Shown here: one piece after another, positions 48,811-59,697 of the stretch
Layout: each line of letters starts with the position of its first letter
Numbering within the stretch: position 1 is the stretch's first letter
Origin: Apostichopus japonicus
Taxonomy: Eukaryota > Echinodermata > Holothuroidea > Aspidochirotida > Stichopodidae
Assembly (NCBI RefSeq): GCF_037975245.1
Contig: NC_092576.1
Location: forward strand, 12,329,111-12,393,110
Length of the DNA stretch: 64,000 nt
Reading direction: 5' to 3'
Notes under the pieces: model-generated
The model's input: the letters and a program-made list of their open reading frames with translations, nothing else
Told to the model about the DNA's origin: nothing
Databases searched by the model: none
Position numbers and translations under genes: made by a program

Positions 48811-49370
48811 TGCACTTCTCTTTATGGCATGGCTCTTCACTTCCTTTGGGTGTTGGTGTGTATATGTGGACCATTTTAGTGAATGTTGAACATCGCCCCG
48901 GGAGCCACCTTTTTTTGTATAACGATAACTAGATTCAGAATGGTATCTGTTATCTGGTCTGACACTTATCATGTTTATCTTCACCCTCTTGAAATCCTAC
49001 AAAAGAAAGTCATTCGTCATATAACTCATTCTAAATATCGTGAACACACCAGTTCACTTTTCAAATTGCTCAACTTATTAAAATTTAGCGATATTTTTAG
49101 GCTGAATGTAGCCTGAAATTCTCTTACAGAGCTTGGAATGGCTTACTTCCTTATGCCTTTCATGACATCTTTACTATTAACAGCGCCATAGTCATCGCAC
49201 TAGAAGTGTCGGCCAAGCACACCACAACTTTTATACAACATTTGGTGTAATGTTAAAAGAATCGTGCTATAAGGACATGGAATTGTCTTACTGCTGCTAT
49301 AAAATCTAACCATCTACAGTAACATTTAGAAAAACGCTAAAACAAGAAGTTATTTCTCAGGATTGATACA
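48811..49370 (+). pseudogene. LINE ORF2 3' fragment, copy A
   Basis: Broken frame with YHVYLHPLEILQKKVIRHIT, KLLNLLKFSDIFRLN, then AWNGLLPYAFHDIFTIN and a WN-L block. This is the C-terminal signature found after the polymerase domain in several non-LTR retrotransposons. Paralogue at 57898-58430. Stops and frameshifts show it is dead. Confidence 0.7.
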
Positions 49371-49839
49371 TCGTCCCGTTCTGGCGTAGTAACGAATGTT
49401 AAAATGTGAGTTTTGAGAAAACGCGCTCTAAAGAGTTTCACATTTTGACTTTAGTATAGCGTAATTAAAAAAGGATCTTTTGTACCGAAAGTTGTCAATA
49501 TTTTAAATATAACAAATAGAACTTTGAGTTCTCATATTTGTTACTGATCGAAAACATCTTTACAAAGTAGTAATTTTAGTATAAACATATTCGTCGTTAT
49601 GTCATGTCATTTTCAGTTAATTTTAGACATTCGTCAAACATTCACTATGCTAGAACTAAATTATGAAGTTTCGTCCTTTCACAAACTTGTATTTGTCACT
49701 TTTTTTGTGTAGTAACTAGGGTACACTGTGATGTTCACTGTCACACGGGGAGAGGAAGGGGAAGGGATATGATGAAATGTGAACACATGCAGTGGCAAAC
49801 ATAATAATTCCAGTGGCGTAATCTGTTAAGTCGGAACTC

Positions 49840-50106
49840 TTATAAAGCACACAGGCTATTACGTGAAATATCTCTGACAATAGTTTCTAAGTATCCTTCA
49901 GACGCTTTGGGAAGCTTTTCCACTATACTATCCCCTAAAACGGAATGTGAAATTTTTGTTACGCTCACAGGCACATTCATAATATCCAACCCAACCTCGT
50001 GTGAATCCTCAGATTTAAAGAAGGAAACAACTGTGCCATTGTTCAAGTGTTTCCAAGTTGTACTATAGTATGTTTTTCCTGCTTTATATTTCCTTCCAGT
50101 ATACAA
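49840..50106 (-). CDS. Unrecognised coding-like frame, partly tandem-duplicated
   Basis: Open frame reading YTGRKYKAGKTYYSTTWKHL, NNGTVVSFFKSEDSHEVGLD, SVLGDSIVEKLPKASEGYLE to SRNSLCAL and a stop. Composition looks protein-like and the first half is present again, with conserved residues, directly upstream (50110-50268). I recognise no domain. It lies between the two duplication copies and is not part of either. It may be the 3' exon of a split gene or a relic; a true start codon is not evident (the first codon after the duplicated part may be internal). Confidence 0.35.
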   Translation of the reverse strand: MYTGRKYKAGKTYYSTTWKHLNNGTVVSFFKSEDSHEVGLDIMNVPVSVTKISHSVLGDSIVEKLPKASEGYLETIVRDISRNSLCAL

Positions 50107-50109
50107 ATA

Positions 50110-50268
50110 ATAAAATTCTTACGCTCATAGGCACATTCATAATATCCAACCCAACCTCGTGTGAATCCTCAGATTTAAAGAAGGAATCAACTGAGCCATT
50201 GTTCAAGTGTTTCCAAGGTGTACAGTAGTATGTTGTTCCTTCTTTTTATTTCCTTCCAGTATACATGT
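50110..50268 (-). pseudogene. Tandem copy of the 49840-50106 frame, interrupted
   Basis: About 160 bp nearly identical to 49950-50106. Reads YTGRK then a stop, then YYCTPWKHLNNGSVDSFFKS and SEDSHEVGLDIMNVP. Its end reads AGC followed by GTAAGA, a possible splice donor, so exon duplication is an alternative reading. Confidence 0.5.
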
Positions 50269-50689
50269 AAAATTTATAGAGAGGAGTCATATAATACCTT
50301 AACAAGAAGAATAACTAAAATAAAATTTTTTTTTTTAAATGATAGGATGCCAAACAGTCCAAGAATAACTAATATAAAAGGGGAGAAAATGTCAAGATGA
50401 TAGGATATCATAAAAAATGCATCTACACATACAAAAGTTAATATATAAAACGATATAACAAACAGACTAAAATAAACATTCTAAGTGCTCAAATGGAATG
50501 TATAAGGCAGCACGGTAAATAAATGAGTTTCTGTAAACTTACGTTCGGTATATTGTGGGGATTCCTTAGATTTCTGCTCGATTTGTGCAGGAGACTTTTT
50601 AGTACAGTATACATAGGGTGATTCTGATCACTGTATATCTTTATTAGCCATTCTTGTAAACTGAGGTCTTGCAGCAGCATTTACTTTTT

Positions 50690-51130
50690 CTAAAAGTATA
50701 TTGTAATCTACATTAAATATAGCTGATGTGTATTGGAAACTTCATTCTTCTTTCTTTGCTTTTTTTGCAATATAAAATGGTAGCAGACAGGCACTGCATA
50801 GATCACATGTGTCAAGGTAGAATAATAGTATTGAAAATATGTTCCTTAGCAGAAATGTGTGAGTTTGACCTAATTTCATCATATATATAGAAAATAATAT
50901 TGAATATGATGGACCCCCCACCCCCAAGGCACACCAACCTTTATTTCCGATAACCTCTTTTCCAACCTTACTTGTCTGGACCATCCTTGAAGAAGTTGTG
51001 TCAGCCAATGAAAAGGCATGTTACTTTGATAAATCGTAAAAGATCCTTCATTAATTGATTTGGCAAGACAGTATTAAACGCACTTGAAATATCAAGAAAA
51101 AGACCCCGCCTTTGTTATAATTCTTTCCTT
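50690..51130 (-). pseudogene. Non-LTR reverse transcriptase fragment
   Basis: Minus-strand broken frames read RGLFLDISSAFNTVLPNQLM, then WCALGVGGPSYSILFSIYMM. These are degenerate versions of the D-x-S-S-A-F-N-T and G-x-x-Q-G-x-x-x-S-P-x-L-F polymerase blocks. Short, decayed LINE remnant. Confidence 0.55.
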
Positions 51131-51221
51131 ACAATCTTAATGACACACGATATCATGGATTAATCAAACGTTTGATATGGAGTATTCAAAAGGATGTTCA
51201 GCGAAACTTTGCATATATCTG

Positions 51222-51410
<189 letters not shown>

Positions 51411-51414
51411 TAGG

Positions 51415-51465
51415 GTATCCGCACATAAAGCGGGAGGCCCGGATTCGATGTTTAATTTACAACTT
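51415..51465 (+). mobile_element. tRNA-like SINE fragment, family 3
   Basis: The words gcgggaggcccggattcgat resemble the B-box region of the element at 59075-59165 in the opposite orientation. Only a short piece is left. Confidence 0.4.
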
Positions 51466-53917
51466 GTGATATGAACTGCGGTGTCACGCATTGTGAGTTT
51501 CACGATACATTATGGTGTTGGACTTTGGTACGCCTACTGCAAAATATTCGTGCAATAAATAACGCACTTATAAGATGTCGACATATCACCTGTTGTCACA
51601 TGGCTCCTCAACTTGTATGATTTCTAGGCCTATGAAAAGAAAGTTGAGGATTGAGAGTAAAGTAACTCACATACGCACATGCAAGTGTCGTCAGCAAGTA
51701 ATTTTAGTCACGTGAGGTCAAACCCTGCCAAGTCATTTGATGTAAGCAAAAGTCAAATCACAACTAAACTTTCCTCAAGTCATTTGATGTTCTTAAATAA
51801 GAACTTATAGTCATTGTATATATATAGGTAAACCTGTATACCAAACAACTCACTATAACTGCTCAGGTTCTGAAAGTTATCTTTGCGAAGTGATGCGGGT
51901 CCGGTCAAAGACGTGCATTTGTGATTTCAAGCTGCTATGAGGCGAGTTAATTTAATTTAACATGCAGCAGTAATTAACTTGTGGATTGGTTAGTGACTGA
52001 ACTTTATCTTAAATAGGCACTTCTCTCAATAAAGATGTGGAAATGCGACATATTAGACAGTGAAATCATTAAATAAACATTGCAATACAAAGGTTACCTA
52101 ATCGATTGACCACAGCTATTAACATTATTATATAAAGTATATCACCGTGGTAATCACCTGACATAAAATATTACGGCCAGTACAATAGCAGTCCACTCAT
52201 AAACAACCGGAACTCCGTACAATAAACGTTTATGCGGCAGGGAATGAAAACCCGCCCGCTATCTGCCCGTCGCACTTTGTGTTCACCAGAACCTGAATAT
52301 TTCATGTCCAAACGTATAATGTATCCATATGTATACAATACAAATAGGAGGACAGATCGCAGGCGAAATATTCCAAATTGGAGAAAAAACAACCATGGCG
52401 TTTGCTCGAAACGTCCCATTTTTACGTGATAGTTTGCAAAATACATCTTTGTTGTAGTTATAAAGTATTCTTATCCGCTGTCCCATCTGCCTTCTCCCAT
52501 GTATCCTTACCAACCTCCTCCACTATAAGCGTATGTTTGTTAGTTAATTTGTTATAAAAAGTCATCTTGAATGAACGTAATTACGAGATGAATAACTCTT
52601 TCAGCAGTCTTGTAACGTTTCACTGCTACGTAGGCAGTGGAGTGCATATAACTGTTTAGAAAAGTAAGCAGGGGACAAAACATGTTTCTACTCCTCTTTC
52701 TAAAGTTTGACCACCACTTTCGCAATATAGTACTAAACTGTCCACAGTTTATGGTATATTAAGACACGAAGTATAAGGTTTTCGTTCTAGAGATATTGTA
52801 TTTACTGCTGCACCGCGTCAAAAAAAGACCTCCCTTCGGAAATGAATGTATAGAGTACGTCCATCTTCGTTGGGTGCAGATATTCTTATAAGATATATAC
52901 AAAAAAAAAGAGAAATAATATATATATATCACATGTTATAATAAGAGGTTATTTTAACTGGAGAAGTATATTACAAAGAATTACAGTTGAAATCCAGACA
53001 ATATCTGTAATGATATATAACATATTGAATCACGAAACATATTGCTTATACCAATGGAATAATATGTCAACCTTGTCTAGAAAATATGCTAGGTTGTAAT
53101 AAAAGTATTAATTCATAAGGAATGAACATACTGATATTTACGTAAATTAATCCCTTTATAGGAAGACAGTCTTTGTGATGTATATATTAAAGGATTGGTT
53201 CAGTTGTCATACATGTTTATGTTATATGAAAGAGGACAATAAAAGAAACACAATGGTAAAAAAATATTGAAATATCTTTTTCGGTTAAAGAGATATTCTA
53301 GTGTAAAGATTTATCAGATTGTGTAGAAAGTGCTGAAATCTGACTAGCTGTGGTGTCACATCCTCTCATTCCTGAAAAGTCTTTGATTTTTTCTAAATAT
53401 TTTGTGAGATTTCATGACTTTCAACCAAAAGATATGTCAGGAGATCTCATATTTGTGATGGGAAGTATTTGAGATTAAACATCTGAAGAAGTTTTGATTA
53501 TATTATTTTCAAATGTGTTAAAATATGTAAATATTTTTTTAAGAAATATATTCACACATGTTAAGGAAGTGAGGATGTGACATCACACCCTCACATCAAG
53601 TCTTTCCACACCAGTCATTTTGAAAGAAATTTTGATATCTTCAAAGTGTCATATCTCCTTAACAGAGCATGCTATCATGGTAGTTTCTACACTGTTCTTT
53701 TTGTCTTTTTGTGCCCTTTCAAACACTTGAACCAAAGATGTGGAGATAAACTCATTAGAAACTAATTGTTACCAATTATAAATGCACTAACGATAGCTCT
53801 AAGAAATTAAGATGATAATATTTTCCTATGTGCATGTAAAACTCTATAGTGGAACAATAACATCAACGATAAAAACCGAATCTGTGTATCGTAACTCGCG
53901 ATATCATTTTGTTTTAA

Positions 53918-54158
53918 TATGTATGTATGTATATTAGATCCTCCTGCAATCATGAACTCGTGAAGAAGCCTCATTTGCTTATCAAAGCCGCAAGCCGACC
54001 GAAGTCAGCCTCTTACATTCATATTTAACGTCCATGATTATGAATTGTTAATTGTGAACAACTTTGTAACTGGACGACATACATTAATTTGGGAGTGACT
54101 CGAACCGGGGACCTCATGATTGAAAGGCACCGGTGTTAACCACTGAGCTAACACTCCA
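53918..54158 (-). mobile_element. tRNA-derived SINE, family 1 (copy B)
   Basis: Paralogue of 42849-43082 with the same position downstream of its TRIM gene. Tail, body and tRNA-like head are all present. Confidence 0.82.
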
Positions 54159-54172
54159 TTGTAATATGTAAT

Positions 54173-56353
54173 TTATATAAAGCCCTTTGTAGGTACTAGT
54201 CCGTGTTTATACATCTTCCCCGCTAAGGTGGCCACCACGAGTTTCTCCTCACCATCTAGTACGGATGTGGTAACGCACCGTGCCATGTAATCAACTGGCA
54301 TTGATGAGAGTAAGTGCCTGCCATCTCCACTGTATTGTGTTAGCACAGTGTTCAGCCCACTATCACGCCATACGATGTAGATGAACCCTCCCATGCCTAT
54401 GCAGACATTGATAGGTGTTATGTCGGCTTTACTTGGTTTGGTGAATTCATACACCACCTTACTCCCTGATGCCAACATGGTAACTTCATATGAGGACCTA
54501 CCCACGTAGTCACAGATCAGAAGATTACTTTTGTGGACAGTAATATCAAATAATCCCTTGATTTCATCAGGTAGTAATATGGTGTGACTGTAATTCAGCT
54601 GGTAATTAAATACATACACTTCTCTGCTGTTAGTACCAACAATGATTTCATTCTTGGCGGGATTCGTGGTAACAGATAACACATACCTACCCTCTGGCCA
54701 CGTCTTAACCATATCACTGATGTTCTTTGTTTGGTAAGAAGAGTCAGAAATATTATAAATACCGATTTCATCCGGTATGCAAACTGTAATGACATCGAAC
54801 CCCGGCAAAGTACAACAGTAACGACCTGGCCCAAGCCGAAATCTCTTATTTCTATTTAAGACATTCTGATTTAATATTACCCCTTTCATGTTAATGACAG
54901 TGATGTGTGATTCTCTTTTTGATACCTTACCAGTCATAACGATATTACCATGATCGCTTCTACTTGTCATATCGGTGATATCGTAACATATAGCAACAAA
55001 CTCAGCGCTTTCTGTAATTACAACTTTATCAGAGATAACTTTTGTTACATCACTGATGACAAAATCAGATAAAGATTTTAACTCTGGATATTCTTGTTTC
55101 ATTTCTTCGATCATAGGTTCACTGGCTGCTCTTATGTCGGGAACACACTGTGCGTCCGTCCAATCGTCATTACATGCAAGAATGGAAGAAGATGTTGCTG
55201 ATAAGTTTTCGAATCGTTTAATAAGTTGCTGACATTTATTCAGTATTTCTTCACATTTGTCTTTGTTTTGACTTGTAAGAAGATCTTTAGCTGTTGTCAA
55301 GGTCTTGAAATTACTATCTAACTCCCCGAGTTTTTGAACTGAGAATTCATCCTCAATTTCTTGACAATTTGCCTGAAATTTTTTCAATTCCTGGTCATAT
55401 TTTACATCGGTAATTGTCATATTTTCTTCATGTTTCATGATCAATCGGTTCATTTTCTTTTCATGTTTAACAGTTATTTTACGTTTTTCACACCTTCTTC
55501 TATTTTCTATGTCAGCAACTCCTTTTTCACGTTCATCGTTACATTCGGCAAGTTTAGCCTTTATTTTCTTTGCCTGTTCCTCGTATTGAATTGTCAACAA
55601 CTTTGTCTTATTTGTAACATTATCATTCAATTTTACTAGCGCCATTTGTACCTTCTCGGGTAACGCGTATAGTTTAGTCTTGTGCTTGCTTAGTTCAGCG
55701 AGGTTCTGATTCAGTAATGTCCTTTCTTTCTGGGATAGGTCAGTGACATCTATGAGATCGTGACCTTTGTGCTTACTGTGAGTGCAGACTAAGCAAACTG
55801 GTTCATTTTGGCATGTACCACAGCACAATTTGGCTGGTTCTTTGATATGAAAATGGCACCTGGGATCTTCCGTCATTGCAGCTATTTCCTCCATGGTCAA
55901 GTTCTTAGCTGCCATATTTTCCAATTTCAGAGTGCTTGGTTGGTGATCAGTAAACATTTTATTACTAATATGAACCTTGTAACATTCGTCGCATAAAAAA
56001 TCACTACATTTAAAACAGTAAGCGGAGCATACCACATCCTTTGAACAGCTCACACACTGCTTCAAATCTTTCTTGTCCAATGATGTACGCAATTCTATGA
56101 ACTCGAGCATACTCTTCATATGAAAATCAGTCTTAAAGCCGTCCAATCCATCCTCTGGTATACAAAATCGCTGTTTACAAAGTGGACATTCAATTGTCCC
56201 ATCATGACTGGATTGAATAACTGTTCTCAAGCAATCGTTACAGTATCGATGAAGACATGGTAACTGTTTCGGCTCATTAAATTGATCCAAACAAACAGAA
56301 CACATGAAGAAGTTTTCTGTCAGGTCTTCTATGAAAGGGTTCCAGGTAGCCAT
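54173..56353 (-). CDS. TRIM-type RING/B-box E3 ubiquitin ligase, copy B
   Basis: Intronless 726-codon paralogue of 43110-45284, starting MATWNPFIEDLTENFF. All RING and B-box metal ligands are conserved. By eye, only about 14 of the first 285 residues differ from copy A. Differences rise in the coiled coil (B has an extra CE and VKY near 290-320) and are densest in the C-terminal half: B reads AEFVAICYDITDMTSRSDHG where A has a longer AESVVDVAGIKADGYDITGV, and the ends differ (HGLVPTKGFI against YGLVPV). Intact RING with a changing C-terminal part is what is expected when catalysis is kept and target recognition shifts (inference). Upstream sequence is shared with copy A for about 200 bases, then diverges at the LINE in A. 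Confidence 0.88.
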   Translation of the reverse strand: MATWNPFIEDLTENFFMCSVCLDQFNEPKQLPCLHRYCNDCLRTVIQSSHDGTIECPLCKQRFCIPEDGLDGFKTDFHMKSMLEFIELRTSLDKKDLKQCVSCSKDVVCSAYCFKCSDFLCDECYKVHISNKMFTDHQPSTLKLENMAAKNLTMEEIAAMTEDPRCHFHIKEPAKLCCGTCQNEPVCLVCTHSKHKGHDLIDVTDLSQKERTLLNQNLAELSKHKTKLYALPEKVQMALVKLNDNVTNKTKLLTIQYEEQAKKIKAKLAECNDEREKGVADIENRRRCEKRKITVKHEKKMNRLIMKHEENMTITDVKYDQELKKFQANCQEIEDEFSVQKLGELDSNFKTLTTAKDLLTSQNKDKCEEILNKCQQLIKRFENLSATSSSILACNDDWTDAQCVPDIRAASEPMIEEMKQEYPELKSLSDFVISDVTKVISDKVVITESAEFVAICYDITDMTSRSDHGNIVMTGKVSKRESHITVINMKGVILNQNVLNRNKRFRLGPGRYCCTLPGFDVITVCIPDEIGIYNISDSSYQTKNISDMVKTWPEGRYVLSVTTNPAKNEIIVGTNSREVYVFNYQLNYSHTILLPDEIKGLFDITVHKSNLLICDYVGRSSYEVTMLASGSKVVYEFTKPSKADITPINVCIGMGGFIYIVWRDSGLNTVLTQYSGDGRHLLSSMPVDYMARCVTTSVLDGEEKLVVATLAGKMYKHGLVPTKGFI

Positions 56354-57547
56354 GTTGATGAAGGTCGTAAACTCTCACGTGAAAAAAAACCGTACTCAGT
56401 TACGTCACATTCTGTGAAAGAGTTCAGGAAAAGAAAAGGAAAGGGCTTAGAAAATTATTTTTTTATCCCTGTATTTCATAAAATATGAATGGAAATACAA
56501 ACATACATGTATAGCCCATTCAAACTGATCTGGAAACAGAAGTGCTTAAACATTTCAGGCTAGTGTTTGCTCAAGTGGGTGCTCAATCATCACGGCACTA
56601 TAATCTATAAAATATAATATTGCGATGAAACCTGCTAGGCTTCACGATTTCCTTAGTAATTAAATCACAGAACTTTTTTATGAGTCAACGGCAGCCATTG
56701 ACGATTCAGTAACGTTTAAATTACCAATAGAATGTATCACAAAGCCTCAAGTATTGAAATAGGGCGTATAACCACCTAGTGCAATATACGTTATTCACCA
56801 TGCACTTTTTGTATAAATACATTTGATATACCATACTACCCATTGAAATAATGAAGTTAAATACAAGCCATTATTGCACGGGGCATATACAAGTATTATT
56901 CAAATCAATACCGTGACCGTTATACATGACTAGATAACCATATATTGAACTTTCAATAGAGGTAAAGAAATTATTACCAACGACAGGAAAAAAGCCATTT
57001 ACTATAGCTTGTGGAATATTGCAACCATCACTTGAAGTAACTAACTAGATCTAGTATTGGTTAAAATTGCAAATCGTTCAAAGGATTACCAAAGTATCGA
57101 AGACATGATGTAGTGCATATTTTTGGTGTACGTATACCTTTGGAAATGAGATGATATTCCACCCCATATGTGTGGAGGAATCTCGGCGTTCCATGCACGT
57201 GGTAACGATAAGCTTTTCACACAAATTTGTTTGCACAAAAAATATTCTTTGTGTGAAGTTTGTTTACTTAGTAATTATGTTTGACCTTTAACCTTGAAGA
57301 ATACTTGTCTGAGGTTCAGAAATACCGTGACGATGCCCTTTTTAAAGACTTGGCGTTCTAGGCCTAGATAATAATAACATGACAATGTTTGTTGTAAATT
57401 CTTTGCCGGATGCTTATTATAATTTGTCAGTTTTATAAAAACAAAATTCTAAATATGCAAAAGCTTCTCTCACTAAAGGGGGATTTAATAATGCAATAAT
57501 TGGCTCACGATTGTTTTTAGTACATTTTTTTGCCTATAAAATGTGAA

Positions 57548-57850
57548 CAGGCGCGTAAGAAGGAATTTGCCAAGCAAGGGAGGGGCGAAAAATGTAGGCA
57601 AACTATCAGAGACGTAGATACGGCATAGTAGCGCCATCATAAGTTGGCGCGAAGCGTACCAGAACATTTTGGCTGAAAATGCCTTCCAGATCGCTGGATA
57701 TGGCACTTCCCAGGCCTTGTAAGTTGCATCTTAGCATTTTCTCTTTTGAAATTACTTGCAATATGATAAAAAAACATAATTTTTTTTTTTTTAAATATGC
57801 TCAATTGGGGGGGGGGGTGCCCCCTTCGCTCCCCCTTGACTACGCGCCTT
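57548..57850 (-). mobile_element. hAT-like MITE, CAGGCGCGTAGCC family, with empty site
   Basis: 303 bp with ends CAGGCGCGTA and ACGCGCCTT (last base changed), containing the family's G and C homopolymers. Flanked by AATGTGAA and AATGTGAG. Copy A near 48402-48409 has the site once (aatgtgac), so an 8-bp duplication is directly supported. Confidence 0.85.
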
Positions 57851-57897
57851 AATGTGAGTGACTTAGCATGGAAAGGTTTTGGCAGCGCTTGTATTAA

Positions 57898-58430
57898 AGC
57901 ACTTCTCTATGGCATGGATCTTCACTTCCTTTGGGTGGTGGTGTGTATATGTGGACCATTTTAGTGAAATGTTGAACATCGCCCTGGGAGCCTCCTTTTT
58001 TTGTATAACGATAACTAGATTCAGAATGGTATCTGTTATCTTGTCTGGCACGTATTATGTTTATCTTCACCCCCTTGAAATCCTACAAAAGAGAGTCATT
58101 CGTCATATAACCCATTTTGAATATCGTGAACAAAATTTAGCGATATTATTAGGCTAAATGAAGCCACATTCTCTTACAAGGCTTGGAATGGCTTACTTCC
58201 TGATGCCTTTCATGACTTCTTTACGCCATACAGTCACCGCAATAGAAGTGCCGGTCAAGCACACCACAACTTATGTAATACAACATTCGGTACATTAAGT
58301 TTAAAGATTCGTGCTATAAGGACATGGAATTCTCTTACTGCTGTTATATAATCTAAACCATATATATAAAGTAGGCCTATCATTTAGAAAAACGCTAAAA
58401 CAAGAAGTTATTTCTCGGGATTGATACATG
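57898..58430 (+). pseudogene. LINE ORF2 3' fragment, copy B
   Basis: Paralogue of 48811-49370: reads YVYLHPLEILQKRVIRHITH then decays. It lacks the segment encoding the KLLNLLKF block. Confidence 0.7.
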
Positions 58431-58462
58431 CTTATATTGTATTTTAACTTACTCCTTATTAA

Positions 58463-58598
58463 GACATTGAAGACTCGCCCCAAACCGCGTGCCGCGCTCA
58501 GAAAAAGTTAACTTTCCGTTGCTTGCAAGTGAAGATATGTCCATCGCTGCTATGTACACTGTGTTGTGGGTATTGACCGTAGCTGTATGTATTGACTT
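58463..58598 (+). mobile_element. TTAA MITE (Kolobok-like), truncated copy 3
   Basis: Begins after TTAA (58459-58462) with GACATTGAAGACTCGCCCC and follows the family for about 135 bases with internal deletion, then is cut by another MITE fragment. Confidence 0.7.
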
Positions 58599-58637
58599 CG
58601 CCCCTCCCTTGCGGCAAATTCCTCGCTACGCGCCTGT
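58599..58637 (+). mobile_element. Terminal fragment of the CAGGCGCGTAGCC MITE family
   Basis: The words ttgcggcaaattcctcgcta and cgcgcctg match the right end of the element at 60867-61153. It is inserted in or joined to the truncated TTAA MITE. Confidence 0.65.
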
Positions 58638-58809
58638 CTAACCGTGTCACAATTCAAGTGTTACTAAATATTACCAAAAAAACGTCACAGACTTTCACTG
58701 AAAGTAGTTTTTACTATTTTCGAAATGAATAAGCTATAGACGGACCGCATCCGTAATGAAATTTGGTTTGCCGATAAAAAAAAGAGGGCTTTAACAACCA
58801 GTAACCATA

Positions 58810-58810
<1 letters not shown>

Positions 58811-58884
<74 letters not shown>

Positions 58885-58981
58885 CATATATATATATTTA
58901 AATATATATATATATATATTCGATATATATATATATATAAATATATATATATTCAATATATATATATATATATATATACAT

Positions 58982-59013
<32 letters not shown>
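58811..59013. repeat. (TA)n microsatellite with ATTCGATA and ATTTAAATA interruptions
   Basis: About 200 bp of alternating T and A in three blocks. Confidence 0.96.
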
Positions 59014-59014
<1 letters not shown>

Positions 59015-59074
59015 CGTCACAGATGATATCATTGAAAACGTATTGAGTTGGAAAATTTAGAACAGTGAAAAACC

Positions 59075-59165
59075 TTCCAGCCTGCACCGGGATCCGAACC
59101 TGGGCCTCCCGCGAGGTTTGAAACCGGTAAGGAAGGTCGTAATTCCACTGTAGGCGTTTGTCACC
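59075..59165 (-). mobile_element. tRNA-like SINE fragment, family 3
   Basis: The minus strand has a good B-box (ggttcggatcccgg) preceded by gcgggaggccca. A matching A-box is not clear. A relative lies at 51415-51465. Confidence 0.45.
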
Positions 59166-59211
59166 TGTATACAATTTTGGGAATGAAAATTGCTACGCAC
59201 CTGTGTGACAG

Positions 59212-59246
59212 GGAATAGTGTCCGGGCGTCTCACGGACACTATTCC
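59212..59246. other. 35-nt perfect hairpin, 13-9-13 geometry (copy 2)
   Basis: Arms GGAATAGTGTCCG and CGGACACTATTCC pair at all 13 positions around the loop GGCGTCTCA. It shares loop core GCGTCTCA and geometry with 35194-35228 and 60592-60626. Confidence 0.85.
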
Positions 59247-59457
59247 ACGGGAAATGTCCGTATTCTCTAACACTAATAAAGTTTAGACTTTTCAGTTCTA
59301 CTCTTAGGTGATTACAAATAATAAAATATACCTATAATCTGCAAGGCCCAAATGGCCAATGCACTTAGTTCAAGTTATATGCATATCTATGGAATCATTT
59401 TCTTCAGTGGAAATAATTCCTAAAAGTTTTATACAAATAAACAAATAATACACTTAC

Positions 59458-59697
59458 CGCCAAACCCTTCTTGTAAGCTTTAATTTTGTGGGCTTTGGCC
59501 AAGGGCCTATCTTCGTTGCCATGTGGGCCGACGTAAACTAGATCGCCATCTCCCGTCAGTCTAAAACTCTTCGATCTTCCCCTTATCGATCTTTCTAGAT
59601 TTAACGTAGACTTTTCAGGGTACAGTCCTGACGAAAGATATTTTCCAATGATTATGTAGGCCTACTCGTCATCGGTATCCAGCTCAGGAGAAGTCAT
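59458..59697 (-). pseudogene. Integrase-like (Ginger/GIN1 type) N-terminal exon with in-frame stop
   Basis: 80 codons in one frame from ATG (59697) to a consensus donor GTAAGTG: MTSPELDTDDE, a TAG stop, then AYIIIGKYLSSGLYPEKSTL, RSIRGRSKSFRL, DGDLVYVGPHGNEDRPLAKA. The pattern I-x-x-YL-x-x-G-x-YP ... R-x-x-x-F-x-x-x-DG-x-L-x-YVGP resembles the segment before the zinc-binding HHCC domain in Ginger and GIN1/KRBA2-type integrases (family recognition from memory). Downstream integrase parts are not in the flank I could read. The stop suggests decay, though a start after the stop is not excluded. Confidence 0.5.

Larger units (their letters stand above)
35973..49370. repeat. Segmental duplication, copy A
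   Basis: Collinear and same orientation with 51180-58600, starting at agtattcaaaagg and running through the TA array, the TRIM gene, its SINE and a LINE fragment. Copy A is longer because of insertions at about 37185-37603, 38247-42273, 45482-47024, about 47060-47470 and 48448-48806. Single-base differences and small indels are frequent, so the duplication is not very recent. Confidence 0.92.
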
